From Pinus tabuliformis (lineage: Eukaryota; Streptophyta; Pinopsida; Pinales; Pinaceae), in the NCBI GenBank assembly GCA_031772625.1, contig CM062810.1, forward strand, positions 872,049,650-872,113,649: a DNA stretch of 64,000 nt, given 5' to 3'. The notes under the pieces were generated by a model. That model did not search any database, was not told the origin of the DNA, and worked only from the letters and a program-made list of their open reading frames with translations. Positions 25,648-36,782 of the stretch are shown here, in pieces. Position numbers and translations under genes: made by a program. The number at the start of each line of letters is the position of its first letter. Position 1 is the first letter of the stretch.

Positions 25648-26216
25648 ATGAATTCCTTCGCGATCGGGCTGGGCTTTGAAAAGATGACTTATTTTGAAGA
25701 TATCTCTGGAGGGGGTCAAATAAGAGCAACGCCTATAGCGACTTTCCCTGGTTCCCTGCCTACTAGTGTAAAAAAACCGCACATGCAATTTGCACGTTGT
25801 CAAGTTGAAGGTTGCAATGCAGATCTTACGAGTTCAAAAGACTACCATCACAGGCACAAAGTTTGCGAGATCCATTCCAAGTCTGCCAAAGTCATGGTGG
25901 CGGGTCTTGAGCAACGTTTCATGTTTTGTCGGAATTTGATGATGCAAAACGTAGCTGTCGAAGGTGTCTTGCTGGCCACAATGAGCGGAGAAGGAAGCCA
26001 TAGCCTGATGCAATGGCTGTCAATTCTGCCAGATTTGCACCCAGTTTCTATGATAACAGGTGCAAAAATCAAGGCTTTGAGGATGACAGAGCGCATGAAA
26101 GAAAAGGTGGTGGAAGAGCTAAAATCGATGATAAGAATAACACGCAATATGGTCGAGCACCATCAGCCTTTTCGTGTGTATGGCACAGTTCAACACATTC
26201 TCTGTTCTGCAGGTAG
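25648..26216 (+). pseudogene. SBP-box zinc-finger transcription factor (SPL) fragment
   Basis: The frame from 25,648 gives an SPL-like lead-in (KMTYFED, compare KRTYFED in the family) and the first zinc-binding half of an SBP domain: [41 protein letters not shown]. The second half ([28 protein letters not shown], with the basic nuclear-localisation part) follows directly but in a different frame. The FCQQCSR segment that should join them is absent, removing zinc ligands and about 22 bases. The tail ([18 protein letters not shown]) also fits SPL proteins. SBP domains bind GTAC cores and control phase change and flowering. This copy cannot make a working domain. Loss of the segment coincides with the position where SPL genes carry a conserved intron, as far as I recall. 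Confidence 0.85.
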
Positions 26217-26292
26217 AGACGATGGATAGACACCTCGGCGGGCTCATTTGGAATCTTGATAATGCTAGGGCTCACATTATTTCTGCCAATCT

Positions 26293-26598
26293 ATGACTAA
26301 ATTCATTGAGCCATTTTCCAGGGGTGTGACGAAAGAAGGCAGAGGCATAACACTTTTACAGAAAGTCGATGTCGGATTGGCCCTTGCTGTTATCTTATCG
26401 ATGGTCTTAGTGGCAGCTATCGATACATGGACAACTCCAGCACCAGCGAACCGTATATGTTTTGATGGGAAGTGGACTGGACAACTAAGGCCAAACGGAG
26501 GTTGGCACAAAAGGCGTGCTAGGGTTAGGTCAAGGACCCAATTCTTTGGCAATACAAATGGCCAGGCAAAACAAATGCCTCCTCTATATTCAGTTTAG
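26293..26598 (+). pseudogene. Downstream frame of the captured segment, weak
   Basis: A 101-codon frame (with a neighbouring frame reading GLGQGPNSLAIQMARQN) of gene-like composition but no recognisable domain. It probably belongs to the same captured locus. Low confidence as a coding remnant. Confidence 0.3.
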
Positions 26599-26689
26599 TG
26601 ATAAAAAAAAATTGGATTTGACTTATTTGGCATTTGCATTATCTCCTCTTGATTTTCTAGATAAAAAGCCAGATTTTTTTGGATTTGAC

Positions 26690-26999
26690 TTATTTTGAGA
26701 TAGTTTATTTTTAGAAATTTTCTTTATTAGTTTTAATAGAATTTGTTTTTGTTGATTTCTTACAAAAAAAAAACATTAATTTTTTTTAATTTAAAAAATA
26801 AAAAATAAAAAATATGAATTACATTTTATTTGTTTTTTTTTTATATATAAATAAAAACATATAATAATAAAAAAATAAAAAAAAAATCGCAAATTCACGC
26901 AGGTTTGAAAATAAAGAATGGAACATTTGAAAGCATAATTTAAAAGAACATTTGGTGGATTATTTAAATGCTGACTAATTTGATTAGAGTTGGCCAAAA
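26690..26999. repeat. AT-rich block right of the captured gene
   Basis: A/T runs, with partial direct similarity to 24,195-24,260 on the other side of the captured segment. No gene. Confidence 0.45.
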
Positions 27000-28281
27000 T
27001 GTTGGGCAATTTATTGGGCTTAAATTGTTGCATTAAATTATCAACCAGGGAAACTCGTAAGCTTGTGATGATGCCAGCAAAATATATGCAGGAGTAGGCA
27101 ACTAACTCTATGTCTAGCTAAATTATTTACGATTCAATATAATATGCAAGGGAAGAGGCTCCTAACTAAGGAGGTCCTGGTTGTTCTTCCCTACAGTATC
27201 ATAGAGAAATCATTGATTACATAAAACTAGAAACTTGAAATGAAGACAAGACAATGAATTTTAATTGTTGTTCAGATTCAAAGAGAGAGAAAGACTAACT
27301 TAGTCTCTTGATTGTCCTCTCATGTACTAATCCAAACTAAACTAAGATTCATCCATAAGCATAAGAAATGAAATAACTTGAAACTTAAAAGCAAAAGAAT
27401 GAATTTCAATTATCATGCAAATCAAATAGAGAGAGAGCCTAACTTAGACCCTTGGTTATCCTCTCATATGCTGATAAGATTCTAATTTAAAACTCATTCA
27501 TCAATCACAAACAAATCCTCAAACATCAAACATCTAAGCAATTAAATGAAATAAAATCTAATATGAAATAACATGTTCCTTTGATCCTTCTAGAGTGAGC
27601 TCAATTCTCCTAAGAACAAAGTGACAAGCTATTCCATATACTACATTAAGGCAACTTATATCTAAAACTACATAATGGAAATATATGTACAACTTATATC
27701 TAAAACTACATAATGGAAATATATGTAAAATGAAGCTTTATTCTATTCCATCATAAGTTGGATACAATGCTCCAAGAGTCCTCTCTTTAGAATGGATGAG
27801 GTACCCCTATTTATATAATGAGATGAGATAACAAACTCATAATGATGATCCACAATCTCTCTTTAGTTCCATACATTTCTCAACCATCTAGACACATAAC
27901 CCTATCCTCCATGATTTCATCCATGAGGTCCATGATCTTCTCCATGAGATCATGATCTTTTCCATGAGGCTTATCTTATTAAATTCGAATTTGATCATTC
28001 AAGGCCACATAAAGATGCCCTGGAAGCTTCCTTTGTACCTACACATGTCAACAAACTCATTCTAATTGTTAGGTATAAGTATAAGCATATTATTTTCTAA
28101 AGTTTAGCCATAAATTCACTTAAAAATGTTAAGAAATAATAAACTTTGGAAAAGCATAGTTATAACCCAATAATGAGGTAAATGTAATGATGTGGAGGTG
28201 GAATGGAGGTGACATGAAGGTAAACTGTGAAGATATTGGTGAATAATGGAGTGAAAATAGGGACTATTTTGAGGCCCAAAA
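27000..28281 (-). repeat. Inverted LTR of the E family inside element E
   Basis: Reverse complement of the E LTR along its whole length (starts TGTTGGGCAATTTATTGG in plus view). It is more diverged from the two outer LTRs than they are from each other. On the minus strand it is preceded by the family's polypurine tract and 3' internal end (28,282-28,545). It is followed by 'ttttggc', the first bases seen after the 5' LTR, before similarity is lost. It therefore comes from another family member and is not a recent copy of E's own LTR. Confidence 0.88.
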
Positions 28282-28545
28282 TCTCCCCCAAACTGAAGGT
28301 ATTGCATGTCCTCATGCAATCTATTACATTACTTCTTGGTACTTGAGCTTTGGCTTAAACTCTGCATGATATCATTTACTTAACTTTTGCAAAGCGTTAT
28401 TTTGATGAACTACAACTTGGTTGGTTCTTGTGTTTCAACCATATTTTGTTTGTTGCATTCAATGTATGATCTTTGCATATTGATAATGTGATTTTTATTG
28501 CAGAGTATTTTTGTTGGAATGCATCATGGTTGGTTCTTGTATGCT
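28282..28545 (-). repeat. Inverted copy of the E-family 3' internal end
   Basis: Matches the reverse complement of about 30,325-30,579, including the purine tract (tctcccccaaactgaagg in plus view) and the 'atgcattccaacaaaaatact' block. Confidence 0.85.
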
Positions 28546-29547
28546 TTTATAACGTACTAATCTGCAGGACACAACAAATCTATGATGCCAAACTTTTCGC
28601 TATGCACAAAAGTTAGCTGACAAAAACAGGGAGTATTACTTTTCATGGTTATTTTAAAAAATGGATTGATATTAATATCATGATTAAGTCAATTTTAACA
28701 CTTTGTTTGTCCTTAATTTGTTTTATTTGGTATGAAATTTTTGCGTAAGAATCATGAAGAAACTGGCCATTTCTTCTAGAGCACACTTATGTTTTCTTTG
28801 TACCAAGTTTTTTATGGTTACATGATAATCAAGTGAACATGAGGAGATTACATTGTGACGACAATTGGTCTTCCAAAGACTAAAGTCATGACAGATTCTA
28901 AAGACAAATCCAACTCTACAACCACTCCTTTGCAACTCCCTTTTTGCAAAAGACTTTGAATTCCACCAATTGTCAAACCATAAAGCATGACCATATCCAT
29001 ATTCATTTTTCACAACAAGAGTTCTTATTCATACACCATTCATTTCCTTATTGTCATTTTCCATGTCATTACCATTCCCCTTCATTTCCGCAAATAAAAC
29101 CCTGCTTCTATGGATATCATTGAGTCAAAGTCCTAGAGTCTAAGTATCATTGAAAAAACACCTAGAGGCTTTCATGCCTTAATGGCAAGTACTCTTGTCA
29201 ATGAACAATGGGAGTACATTAATATCCCTTGTTCGTTGGATCTTGTAGGTGACTCGACCACGACAAATTTATTCGTACCTACAAAGATGTGTTAGGCATC
29301 CTGACTCCCATTGGAATCAATGGTGGGAGCTCTTGTGTTGGCTAGGGGCATTCATTAATGGCCACTAAGTCAACAACTTCTTGCTATGTTTGACATCGAC
29401 ACATTTAATCACATAGTAAGATTTGTGCCATCGAGCGTTGAAGACTTGAAGACCCATATTTTGTAGCAGATGAAGCCAATTTCTTTTCATTGTTTTTCAG
29501 TTTGTCATCACTTGAGGACAAGTCAATCAATAACGCTGGGAGGGAAA
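28546..29547 (+). mobile_element. Tat-like 3' noncoding fragment inside element E
   Basis: About 29,160-29,460 shares blocks with the 3' noncoding parts at 1.7-2.0 kb and 62.2-62.5 kb ('atgccttaatggcaagt', 'gacatcgacacatttaatcacata'). It ends in 'gaggacaagtcaatcaataa' and a purine tract (gctgggagggaaa), where an LTR start (TGTAACTTATA, 29,548) follows. It looks like the 3' end of a different element caught in E. The 96-codon minus frame at 28,723-29,013 is unidentified and probably not real. Confidence 0.5.
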
Positions 29548-30125
29548 TGTAACTTATATATTTTATATACCTTCCAAGCCTTGTATATTTTCAGCCATAT
29601 TCAGCAAACTCATCAAATTCATCATCCAACAGCAGAGGATCCAGCAGCAGATACGACTTTCAGCCATGTTCAGCGGACTCCTCAGATTCATCATCTAGTA
29701 GCAGAGGATCCAGCAACCGATACGACAATACAGATCTATCTTTCATCCACAACTTGAAGAAGAAGCTTCAGAGCCAAATTGTGGCAGCTTAACATGCATG
29801 ATTCATCCACCATTTTCCCAACCAAGTAAAGAAGACTATGAACAACAGTTTTTGCAGCCACACGTGCACGACTCTCATCTATTTTTGGAAGGGTAAGTTA
29901 AGGTATGATATTTTCTAACTTTTAACCATTAAATTCCTTGAAAAGTTAGAATAATAATTTTTGGAAAAACTTCACTTCCTTTTCCCTTCCTTTCCCCATT
30001 TCACATAGCTGCCCAAACCATCCGTTTAAGGGAAAGGATACATTTACATACATACTTTGTCACATTGATATAACATCCACATTCATATATCACATTCTTA
30101 ACCCCACTTACCTTCAAAATATATT
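29548..30125 (+). repeat. Start of a foreign LTR with a 70-bp tandem dimer
   Basis: Begins TGTAACTT after a purine tract. A roughly 70-bp unit (ttcagccatattcagcaaac... gaggatccagcagcagatac) is present twice at about 29,588-29,725. The right end is lost in E's own 3' region. Confidence 0.45.
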
Positions 30126-30366
30126 CACTATTACATGAGCATACAAATGGCTTTGACAAAAGTATTTAAAAGATAATTGGATGCCAATACAATCATGGTT
30201 GTTACACAAGAACCAACCATGATGCATTCCAACAAAAATACTATGCCACTATTACATGAGCATACAAATGGCTTTGACAAAAGTATTTAAAAGTTAACTG
30301 GATGCCAATACAATCATGGTTGTTACACAAGAACCAACCATGATGCATTCCAACAAAAATACTCTG
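30126..30366 (+). repeat. 121-bp tandem duplication near the 3' end of element E
   Basis: Two nearly identical copies start at 30,126 and 30,247 (cactattacatgagcataca). The inverted copy at 28.3-28.5 kb enters this sequence from the other side. Confidence 0.85.
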
Positions 30367-30579
30367 CAATAAAAATCACATTACGCAAAGATCATACATT
30401 GAATGCAACAAACAAAATATGGTTTAAACACAAGAACCAACCAAGTTGTAGTTCATCAAAATAATGCTTTGCAAAAGTTAAGTAAATGATATCATGCAGA
30501 GTTTAAGCCAAAGCTCAAGTACCAAAAAGTAATGTAATAGATTGCATGAGGACATGCAATACCTTCAGTTTGGGGGAGA

Positions 30580-31857
30580 TGTTGGGCCTCAAAATAGTCC
30601 CTATTTTCACTCCATTATTCACCAATATCTTCACATTTTACCTTCATGTCACCTCCATTCCACCTCCATATCATTACATTTACCTCATTATTGGGTTATA
30701 ACAATGCTTTTCCAAAGTTTATTAATTCTTAACATTTTTAAGTGGATTTATGGCTAAACTTTAGAAAATAAGATGCTTATACTTATACCTAACAATTAGA
30801 ATGAGTTTGTTGACATGTGTAGGCACAAAGGAAGCTTCCAGGGCATCTTTATGTGGCCTTGAATGATCAAATTCGAATTTGATAAGATAAAGCCTCATGG
30901 AAAAGATCATGATCTCATGGAGAAGATCATGGACCTCATGGAGGAGATCATGGAGGATAGGGTTATGTGTCTAGATAGTTGAGAAATGTATGGAACTAAA
31001 GAGAGATTAGTGGATCATCATTATGAGTTTGTTATCTCATCCTATTGTATAAATAAGAGTACCTCCTCCATTCCAAAGGGAGGACTCTTGGAGCATTGTA
31101 TCCAACTTATGATGGAATAGAATAAAGCTTCATTTTGCATATATTTCCATTATGTAGTTATAGATATAAGTTGTACATGTATTTCCATTATGTAGTTTTA
31201 GATATAAGTTGCCTTAATGTAGTATATGGAATAGCTTGTCACTTTGTTCTTAGGAGAATTGAGCTCACTCTAGAAGTATCAAAGGAACATGTTATTTCAT
31301 ATTAGATCTTATTTCATTTAATTGCTTAGATGTTTGATGTTTGAGGATTTGTTTGTGATTGATGAATGAGTTTTAAATCTTATCAGCATATGAGAGGATA
31401 ACCAAGGGTCTAAGTTAGGCTCTCTCTCTATTTGATTTGCATGATAACTGAAATTCATTCTTTTGCTTTTAAGTTTCAAGTTATTTCATTTCTTATGCTT
31501 ATGGATGAATCTTAGTTTAGTTTGGATTAGTACATGAGAGGACAATCAAGAGACTAAGTTAGTCTTTCTCTCTCTTTGAATCTGAACAACAATTAAAGTT
31601 CATTCTCTTGTCTTCATTTCAAGTTTCTAGTTTTATGTAATCAATGATTTCTTTATGATACTGTAGGGAAGGACAACCAGGACCTCCTTAGTTAGGAGCC
31701 TCTTCCCTTGCATATTATATTGAATCGTAAATAATTTAGCTAGACATAGAGTTAGTTGCCTACTCCTGCATATATTTTGCTGGCATCATCACAAGCTTAC
31801 GAGTTTCCCTGGTCGATAATTTAATGCAGCAATTTAAGCCCAATAAATTGCCCAACA
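30580..31857 (+). repeat. Element E 3' LTR
   Basis: Direct repeat of 22,385-23,662. Preceded by the purine tract 'cagtttgggggaga' and followed by CTCGA. Confidence 0.93.
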
Positions 31858-31862
31858 CTCGA
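31858..31862. repeat. Target-site duplication CTCGA, right side of element E
   Basis: Identical to 22,380-22,384. Element X's left LTR resumes here ('catgacaac'). Confidence 0.92.
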
Positions 31863-34299
31863 CATGACAACATTCATGCTGCTGCTAGAATGCATATCGA
31901 GCTGCAGTACTGCTGGGTGATGGATTTCCTCATGGTGTGTCACATCTTCACCTCCACATGGCAAAGTGCATGGAGTCTTTCATGGTCATTGGTTCACTTA
32001 ATGTTTCTTTGTCACATTTCTCCTTTCTTGTGTGTTGGAAGGCTTCACAGGAACATCTGTTTGTGAAAGGTGCATGTTTGTCCATTCATCCATCCGTGAG
32101 CAGATCTTGCATGTTTAGTCATCTGTCTGTCTGCAAACACATCTTTGCATGATCATCCATTCATGAGCACATCTCTTCACATGCATCATTCATTCATCCG
32201 TTGGTGAACTTTTCCTTCTGCATGTTCTCCCTTCGGTCATCCCATTCATTATCGTGCCATGTTTGTTGGTATACCTGTACCTCCAGTCACTCATGACGAG
32301 ACAACATCAAGTCCAAAAACCTCCTAGTCTACCATGACAGATTATCATTTCAAAGACAAGTGACGAGAGAGGAAGCAAGGTTGTGAGGTGAGATGATGGC
32401 TCAGGGTACTGTTGATGAAAACCGTGCAAGAGTCACTAGGTGATGAAGATGGGAAATCCAAGTCGACTATGACTGTCCATAAGGTCTGGCTCGGCTGGAA
32501 GGCAAAACCACGAAAATTTTGGTAGGGATAGTCCGGGCTGTAGGAAGAGAGGGCAGACAGAATTTGCACATTTTCCAAAATGAGCAGGCAGTAAGGGATT
32601 GACAGGAAAATTTGTGCAATTTTCTTGAGGAACAAGCTGGGCTACATGGACGATCAGCATGCAAAACTCGCGTAGTTTTTTGGAGGAACTGGCTGGGAGC
32701 CTGGGAGCCAAAACTCCACAATTCCTAGAGGGAAATGGTAGCTGGCTGTTGGGTCACTGGCAGCAAAAAATGCACAATTCCCAAGGGGAACTGGGAGTCA
32801 GCGGCCGAGAGCTTGGCAACAGACATTGTGCAATTCCTGGAGGGAACTGTCAGTCTGCTTCTCGGAGTTGCTGGTGAGAGAAACTGAACTGAGGCTAGGA
32901 GGCTCGCCTGTTGATCATCTCTGCACAATTTCTGAGCTGAGCAAACTGCTAGGCAACAGAAGGCTTTCTCATGAAAATTGCACAATTTTCTAAGGGAGAC
33001 AAGGACGGGCACTGGGTGTCTGTCCGAATTGTTTGTGTGATTTCCTTAGTCAACAAAGTGGGTAAGATCAATAACCTCTGTGCAATATTTTAGGGGATTT
33101 AGTCCTGGTGTGGCTGTCGGGTCTGACTCTCTAGGTAGCCAGCATGAAGGTTGATTGAATTGCTTGCGGGGAGCATAGCCTGAAAAGACTTGCTTGGTGC
33201 TTCTGTGTTGTTTTGGGTGACAGTTGATCGAGTTGATGGTGGGGTGATGGTCTGGCTATCAAAGGGGAGTCTAGTCATTAGAACTTTAGAAAAATTACTA
33301 AGTGTGTGAACGAGTGAAATATGCAAATGTGATCTTACAAATGCACACCCACATGACTTGATGACAAGACGACTCAAACCAACCAAACACACATGTTCAC
33401 ATGACTAACCGATGGTGCGAGTGACAAGCACAACACTCGTGATAGATTGTTTATCGACCGTGAAGATACTTGCACGACAGTGAATGTGACTCCATGTGTG
33501 AGTGCGACAGATGCTTTCATAGCGAACATAACATGTACACAAGAAGCGAAGACATTGAGCATGACCAGAACATGGTTGCAAGCATGACTTGGATACCAAC
33601 AGATAAAAATTTGGATGAAATGAACAAGCAAGGCAGATGCAGAGACTCATATGGGTTCACGGGGTGAACTCGAGTGTGTGTAGTCATCAAGCGAAACTCT
33701 CAAGGGAGGCTCTAAAATTGGGTGCAAGCCAAAATATTGGAGGGTGGTTGTAGCCACTACAACACTTGGTGACACACTGGTAGAACTCCATCTTCTCTAC
33801 TTTGGTTCACTTATAGTACAAGGCCTTGGTCCCTCGACGAGTATTGAATCATGGTGCAGGTTACTCTAGCTACCCACTTACCTCATGGACATACATGGTT
33901 CTCCTTTTGTAAACTCAGTAAAACAAAATCAAAATTTCATCTTGATGACATTGTTTTGAATCCGGGAATGGTAGTTTAGCTCGCGAGTTGAAAATTTTGA
34001 AAGTATAAGTTTTCATCTCTGGTGTTGCTCCACTGCCAGCAGACTTGCACAGTACCCCTATGGTGTCACACAAGAACACACACATTGCTCCACTATCAAG
34101 GAGCCTAGTCAGTACCCTGATGGAGTTGCATGCTTCACCTATCTACACAAGAAGCCTTTATCTTCTTTGGCCTTTCTATTTTCAAGAGGACTGTGCATAG
34201 GAAATTATTTATTTTTAGGGCAAATGAGGGATCCCGACTTATTGAGAGTAGAAGAGGTTTTTCCTTCAGAGAAGCATCTAAGACCTCTGACATAGGTTT

Positions 34300-36782
34300 G
34301 CTCATTTATATTTTTCCCCTTCTTTGTTTCTACTAGTTGGATGATCTTGAACACATAGAGAAAAAGACTAAGTACAAGCATGGGGCTTCCCGATGTGGAT
34401 ACAGGTTCATGGTTGGACCAAAACTTCCCTTGCAGATGGTTTGTATTTTCCATCAAGACTTCATCGACCGAAGGTTGTAACCAAGCACAGAGAATGCATA
34501 CACAAAATTGGCCAAGTGCTACAGTGTCACAAGTCTCTTCCTATCTCAACCACATACTCTATTCAAAGGTAAGAACATGGTATTTGGAAACACTTATTTC
34601 TGGAAACAAAAATAGTAATATGTCAAGCAAACAAATTGAATGTAAAATAAATAACAAGAAAAACAAACAAAGCAAAGTAGAAGAAGAAGTAAAAGAGAAA
34701 CAAAAGCGAGTATGCAAACACACAAGCAAGTAAACAAACAAACATCCAAAGAAGGAAAGAAAACAAGAATGCAAGCAAGAAAACTGAAAGCAAACAGCAG
34801 TCCTACTCCTAAGCTAACATTGCATGGGTCTAATCACATGAAGTTATATTTTCAATGTAGACACCAGCACATTGGTTGACCTGTGTTGGTGAAGGCTTGG
34901 TCTGCAAGCAACCCAGTTGTGCCAACCAGCAAATGTGAAAGATACAACAATGAAAACAAACACACTCCAAGATTACAAGTGTCCACAAAACAAAAATGAG
35001 TGAAAGTGCATGTTATTCACTCTATGGACTTGCCATGGTGTTGTGCTATGTTACATTCAGATGTTGAGTGTATGCATTCCCTTAACCGTGATATGCAAGC
35101 ATATGTCGGAAAGGTATACCATTTACGCTGTGCAAGTGTGCTTGTTGTGTAAGATTCCTCTGAGGCATGAGCGATGGGATCATGTAGTTTGAGTGGAGGA
35201 AGTAAAATCTGGGTGTTATATTGATCTTGAGTGGACACAGATGAGTGATGATGAGCCTTGAGTGTTTTAATAGTTTCCTAATTAGCAGTGAAACCAACCT
35301 CATGACAGCAAGGGCCTAACATAATCATCAGCTCAGGCTAAAGTGCCTCAACAATCTGTGGGGTTTCGACTTCGTTGACAGATGGATCTTTGTAGACTAG
35401 TGCATTAGATGTATTAACAACGAGTGAAGCAACATCGTGATCGGATGATGAGGTGTAGAGATCATGACAACCAAGATCATAAAATTCAAGATGTTGGTCG
35501 GCATCCTCATGGTTTGATGAATCAAATAGAGGGGTAGATGAGAAGGAAGGATGTTCACCCTCTGTGTTTCTAGAAAGTGCAGATGAAAGATCAAGTGGAT
35601 TTTCAATGAATGATTGGTTCTCTCCTTTGTTGGATGATGAGCTGACATATGGTGTATCCTACGAGTGATCAACAATGGGTGGATCCATGGATGAATATAC
35701 ACATTTAAAATCATGGATGGAAGGTTCACCAAAAATGTTAGGAAAGAACAGAGGGGTCTTAGATAGAAGGGAGTTAACCTTTGCTAAGTGTGGATGCTCA
35801 AGCTCCCAGTCATACTATTCATGAATGAAAATGCATGTTGGTTGTGCAACACCAACCCTGTCAGTGGCTTGTTCCTCATTCACAACAAGTATAGAGTCTA
35901 GAATGGAAGAACACAAGACATTATCATCTGGAGGAACAACCGAGTGTGAAGATGGAGGTTGTGGAACAAAATGCATATGACAACTCGATGGACTCAGAAC
36001 CAAATTTGTTCGAAAATTAAGTGAAGTGATGTTGGGAGGATGTGACAGTTGAACAGGTGTGTGAGGATGACCCTCAACATCACTCTATAGTGGCGGAGCT
36101 ATTTGATGAGGGGATGGTGAACAGTCGCTTGTGACAGTGACCGCATCCATCTATGATTGTGCAGCTCCATCACTAAAGAACATTGAGCTAGGCTTGATTT
36201 CAAACATCTCCTTGGGATGTGTAGATTTCTTAATGCAATACTTGAATCAGTCCCAAAGATATAAAAATTTCATCTAGCTCTTCGAATCTTGAAACTACAA
36301 ATCATGGAAGTGTTGCAAAAAATCCATGGTTGATTCATGTGGAGCCTTCCATTGTTGTAACAGTTTTTCTTCAAGATGTTTTGGATCAAAATGATAGAAA
36401 GTGTCTTTAATGAGATCACAGAAGTGCTCAAGCAAGTGCACACTATTAGCAGGTAGGTTGCATAGCCACTGATGTGGGGATTCACAAAGTGTGTATGAAA
36501 GTAGAAAACTGACCTATTTGTCAGAAAATCCATCTTCCTAATGAAGCATGGAAAGAAAGTCATGTAAGAACTCAGACCAGTCCACTTCGCCTTCACCATC
36601 ATACGTGTAAGTGGAGAAGTGATCGAAAAAATCCATCATGATGGTGACATCTTTGTGATTCGAAAAACATCCTGGAGGGAGAAGAGTGCAAGAATCCATG
36701 ATAGATATGCAAAGGTTCAAAACAGGATGAGAGGACACAGCTTGTCATCCATCCCTCCTTCTAGCACCAGAAATATTGACAG
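34300..36782 (-). mobile_element. Element X internal region: gag only (fossil)
   Basis: On the minus strand, starting at the right, a primer-binding-like site is followed by gag-like frames: EGEVDWSEFLHDFLSMLH (about 36,540-36,620), words in 36,270-36,540 matching a conserved 'SPHQWLCNLPANSVHLLEHF' and 'LLQQWKAPHEST' gag core, then a long acidic Ser/Pro-rich tail (35.4-36.0 kb; MVLSPSSCHMHFVPQPPSSH, DNVLCSSILDSILVV). The part between 34.3 and 35.4 kb has no recognisable domain. No protease, RT or integrase is seen, so X is a gag-only, non-autonomous element. It is broken in several places. Confidence 0.6.
36750..36770 (-). other. Primer-binding-like site of element X
   Basis: Minus strand 'tggtgctagaaggagggat', a short distance from the LTR end. 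Its placement beside the right LTR agrees with the minus-strand TATA box in making the right copy the 5' LTR. Confidence 0.55.

Larger units (their letters stand above)
24430..26600 (+). pseudogene. Captured SPL (SBP-box) gene segment inside element E
   Basis: This interval has clearly higher GC and more complex sequence than the AT-rich DNA around it. It contains an SBP-box coding part (25,648-26,216), a possible 3' splice site just before it (pyrimidine-rich tract ending in 'cttcttcag', about 25,515), an opposite-strand exon-like frame (24,955-25,341) and a weak downstream frame (26,293-26,598). I read it as a piece of a host transcription-factor locus taken up by the retrotransposon and then decayed. 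The extent of host DNA on each side is inferred from composition only. Confidence 0.6.
22385..31857 (+). mobile_element. Element E: non-autonomous chimeric LTR retrotransposon carrying host gene DNA
   Basis: It is bounded by two direct 1,278-bp LTRs (TGTTGGGCC...GCCCAACA) and a perfect 5-bp target duplication, so its ends are certain. A primer-binding site follows the 5' LTR and a polypurine tract (agtttgggggaga) precedes the 3' LTR. No gag, protease, RT or integrase is recognisable inside. From left to right the interior holds an AT-rich block, SPL-gene-derived DNA (24.4-26.6 kb), AT-rich DNA, an inverted LTR of the same family with its own 3' internal end (27,000-28,545), a fragment of a Tat-like 3' end (about 29.05-30.1 kb), a 121-bp tandem duplication and its own 3' end. 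The outer LTRs differ at about 13 sites by eye (about 1%), so insertion is fairly recent. It would need proteins of a partner element to move. Confidence 0.88.
21368..34300 (-). mobile_element. Element X, left (3') LTR, split by element E
   Basis: The sequence 21,368-22,384 plus 31,863 to at least 33,390 runs parallel to 36,783-39,384, so these are two copies of one long LTR. Both begin (plus view) TGTT.GATCT.CCAACAT. A minus-strand TATAAATA lies at 22,188-22,195 and at 37,603-37,610, which sets the orientation. The part beyond 33,390 has no counterpart in the window because copia interrupts the other copy. A pyrimidine tract near 34,310-34,330 (ttttccccttctttg) is a possible polypurine tract on the minus strand, putting the LTR end near 34.3 kb. 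That would make the LTR about 3.4 kb, unusually long. No ORF in it is credible. Confidence 0.65.

Noticed and set aside
27000-28545. Possibility that the inverted LTR arose by self-integration of element E
   Set aside because: It differs more from both outer LTRs than they do from each other, so it comes from another family member. Self-integration would give near-identity at the time of insertion.
32345-33650. Clusters of overlapping short frames in element X's left LTR
   Set aside because: No domain, and the homologous stretch at 38.3-39.3 kb does not keep the same frames. Repeated 'gaaactgtgcaattcctgga' words give chance open frames.
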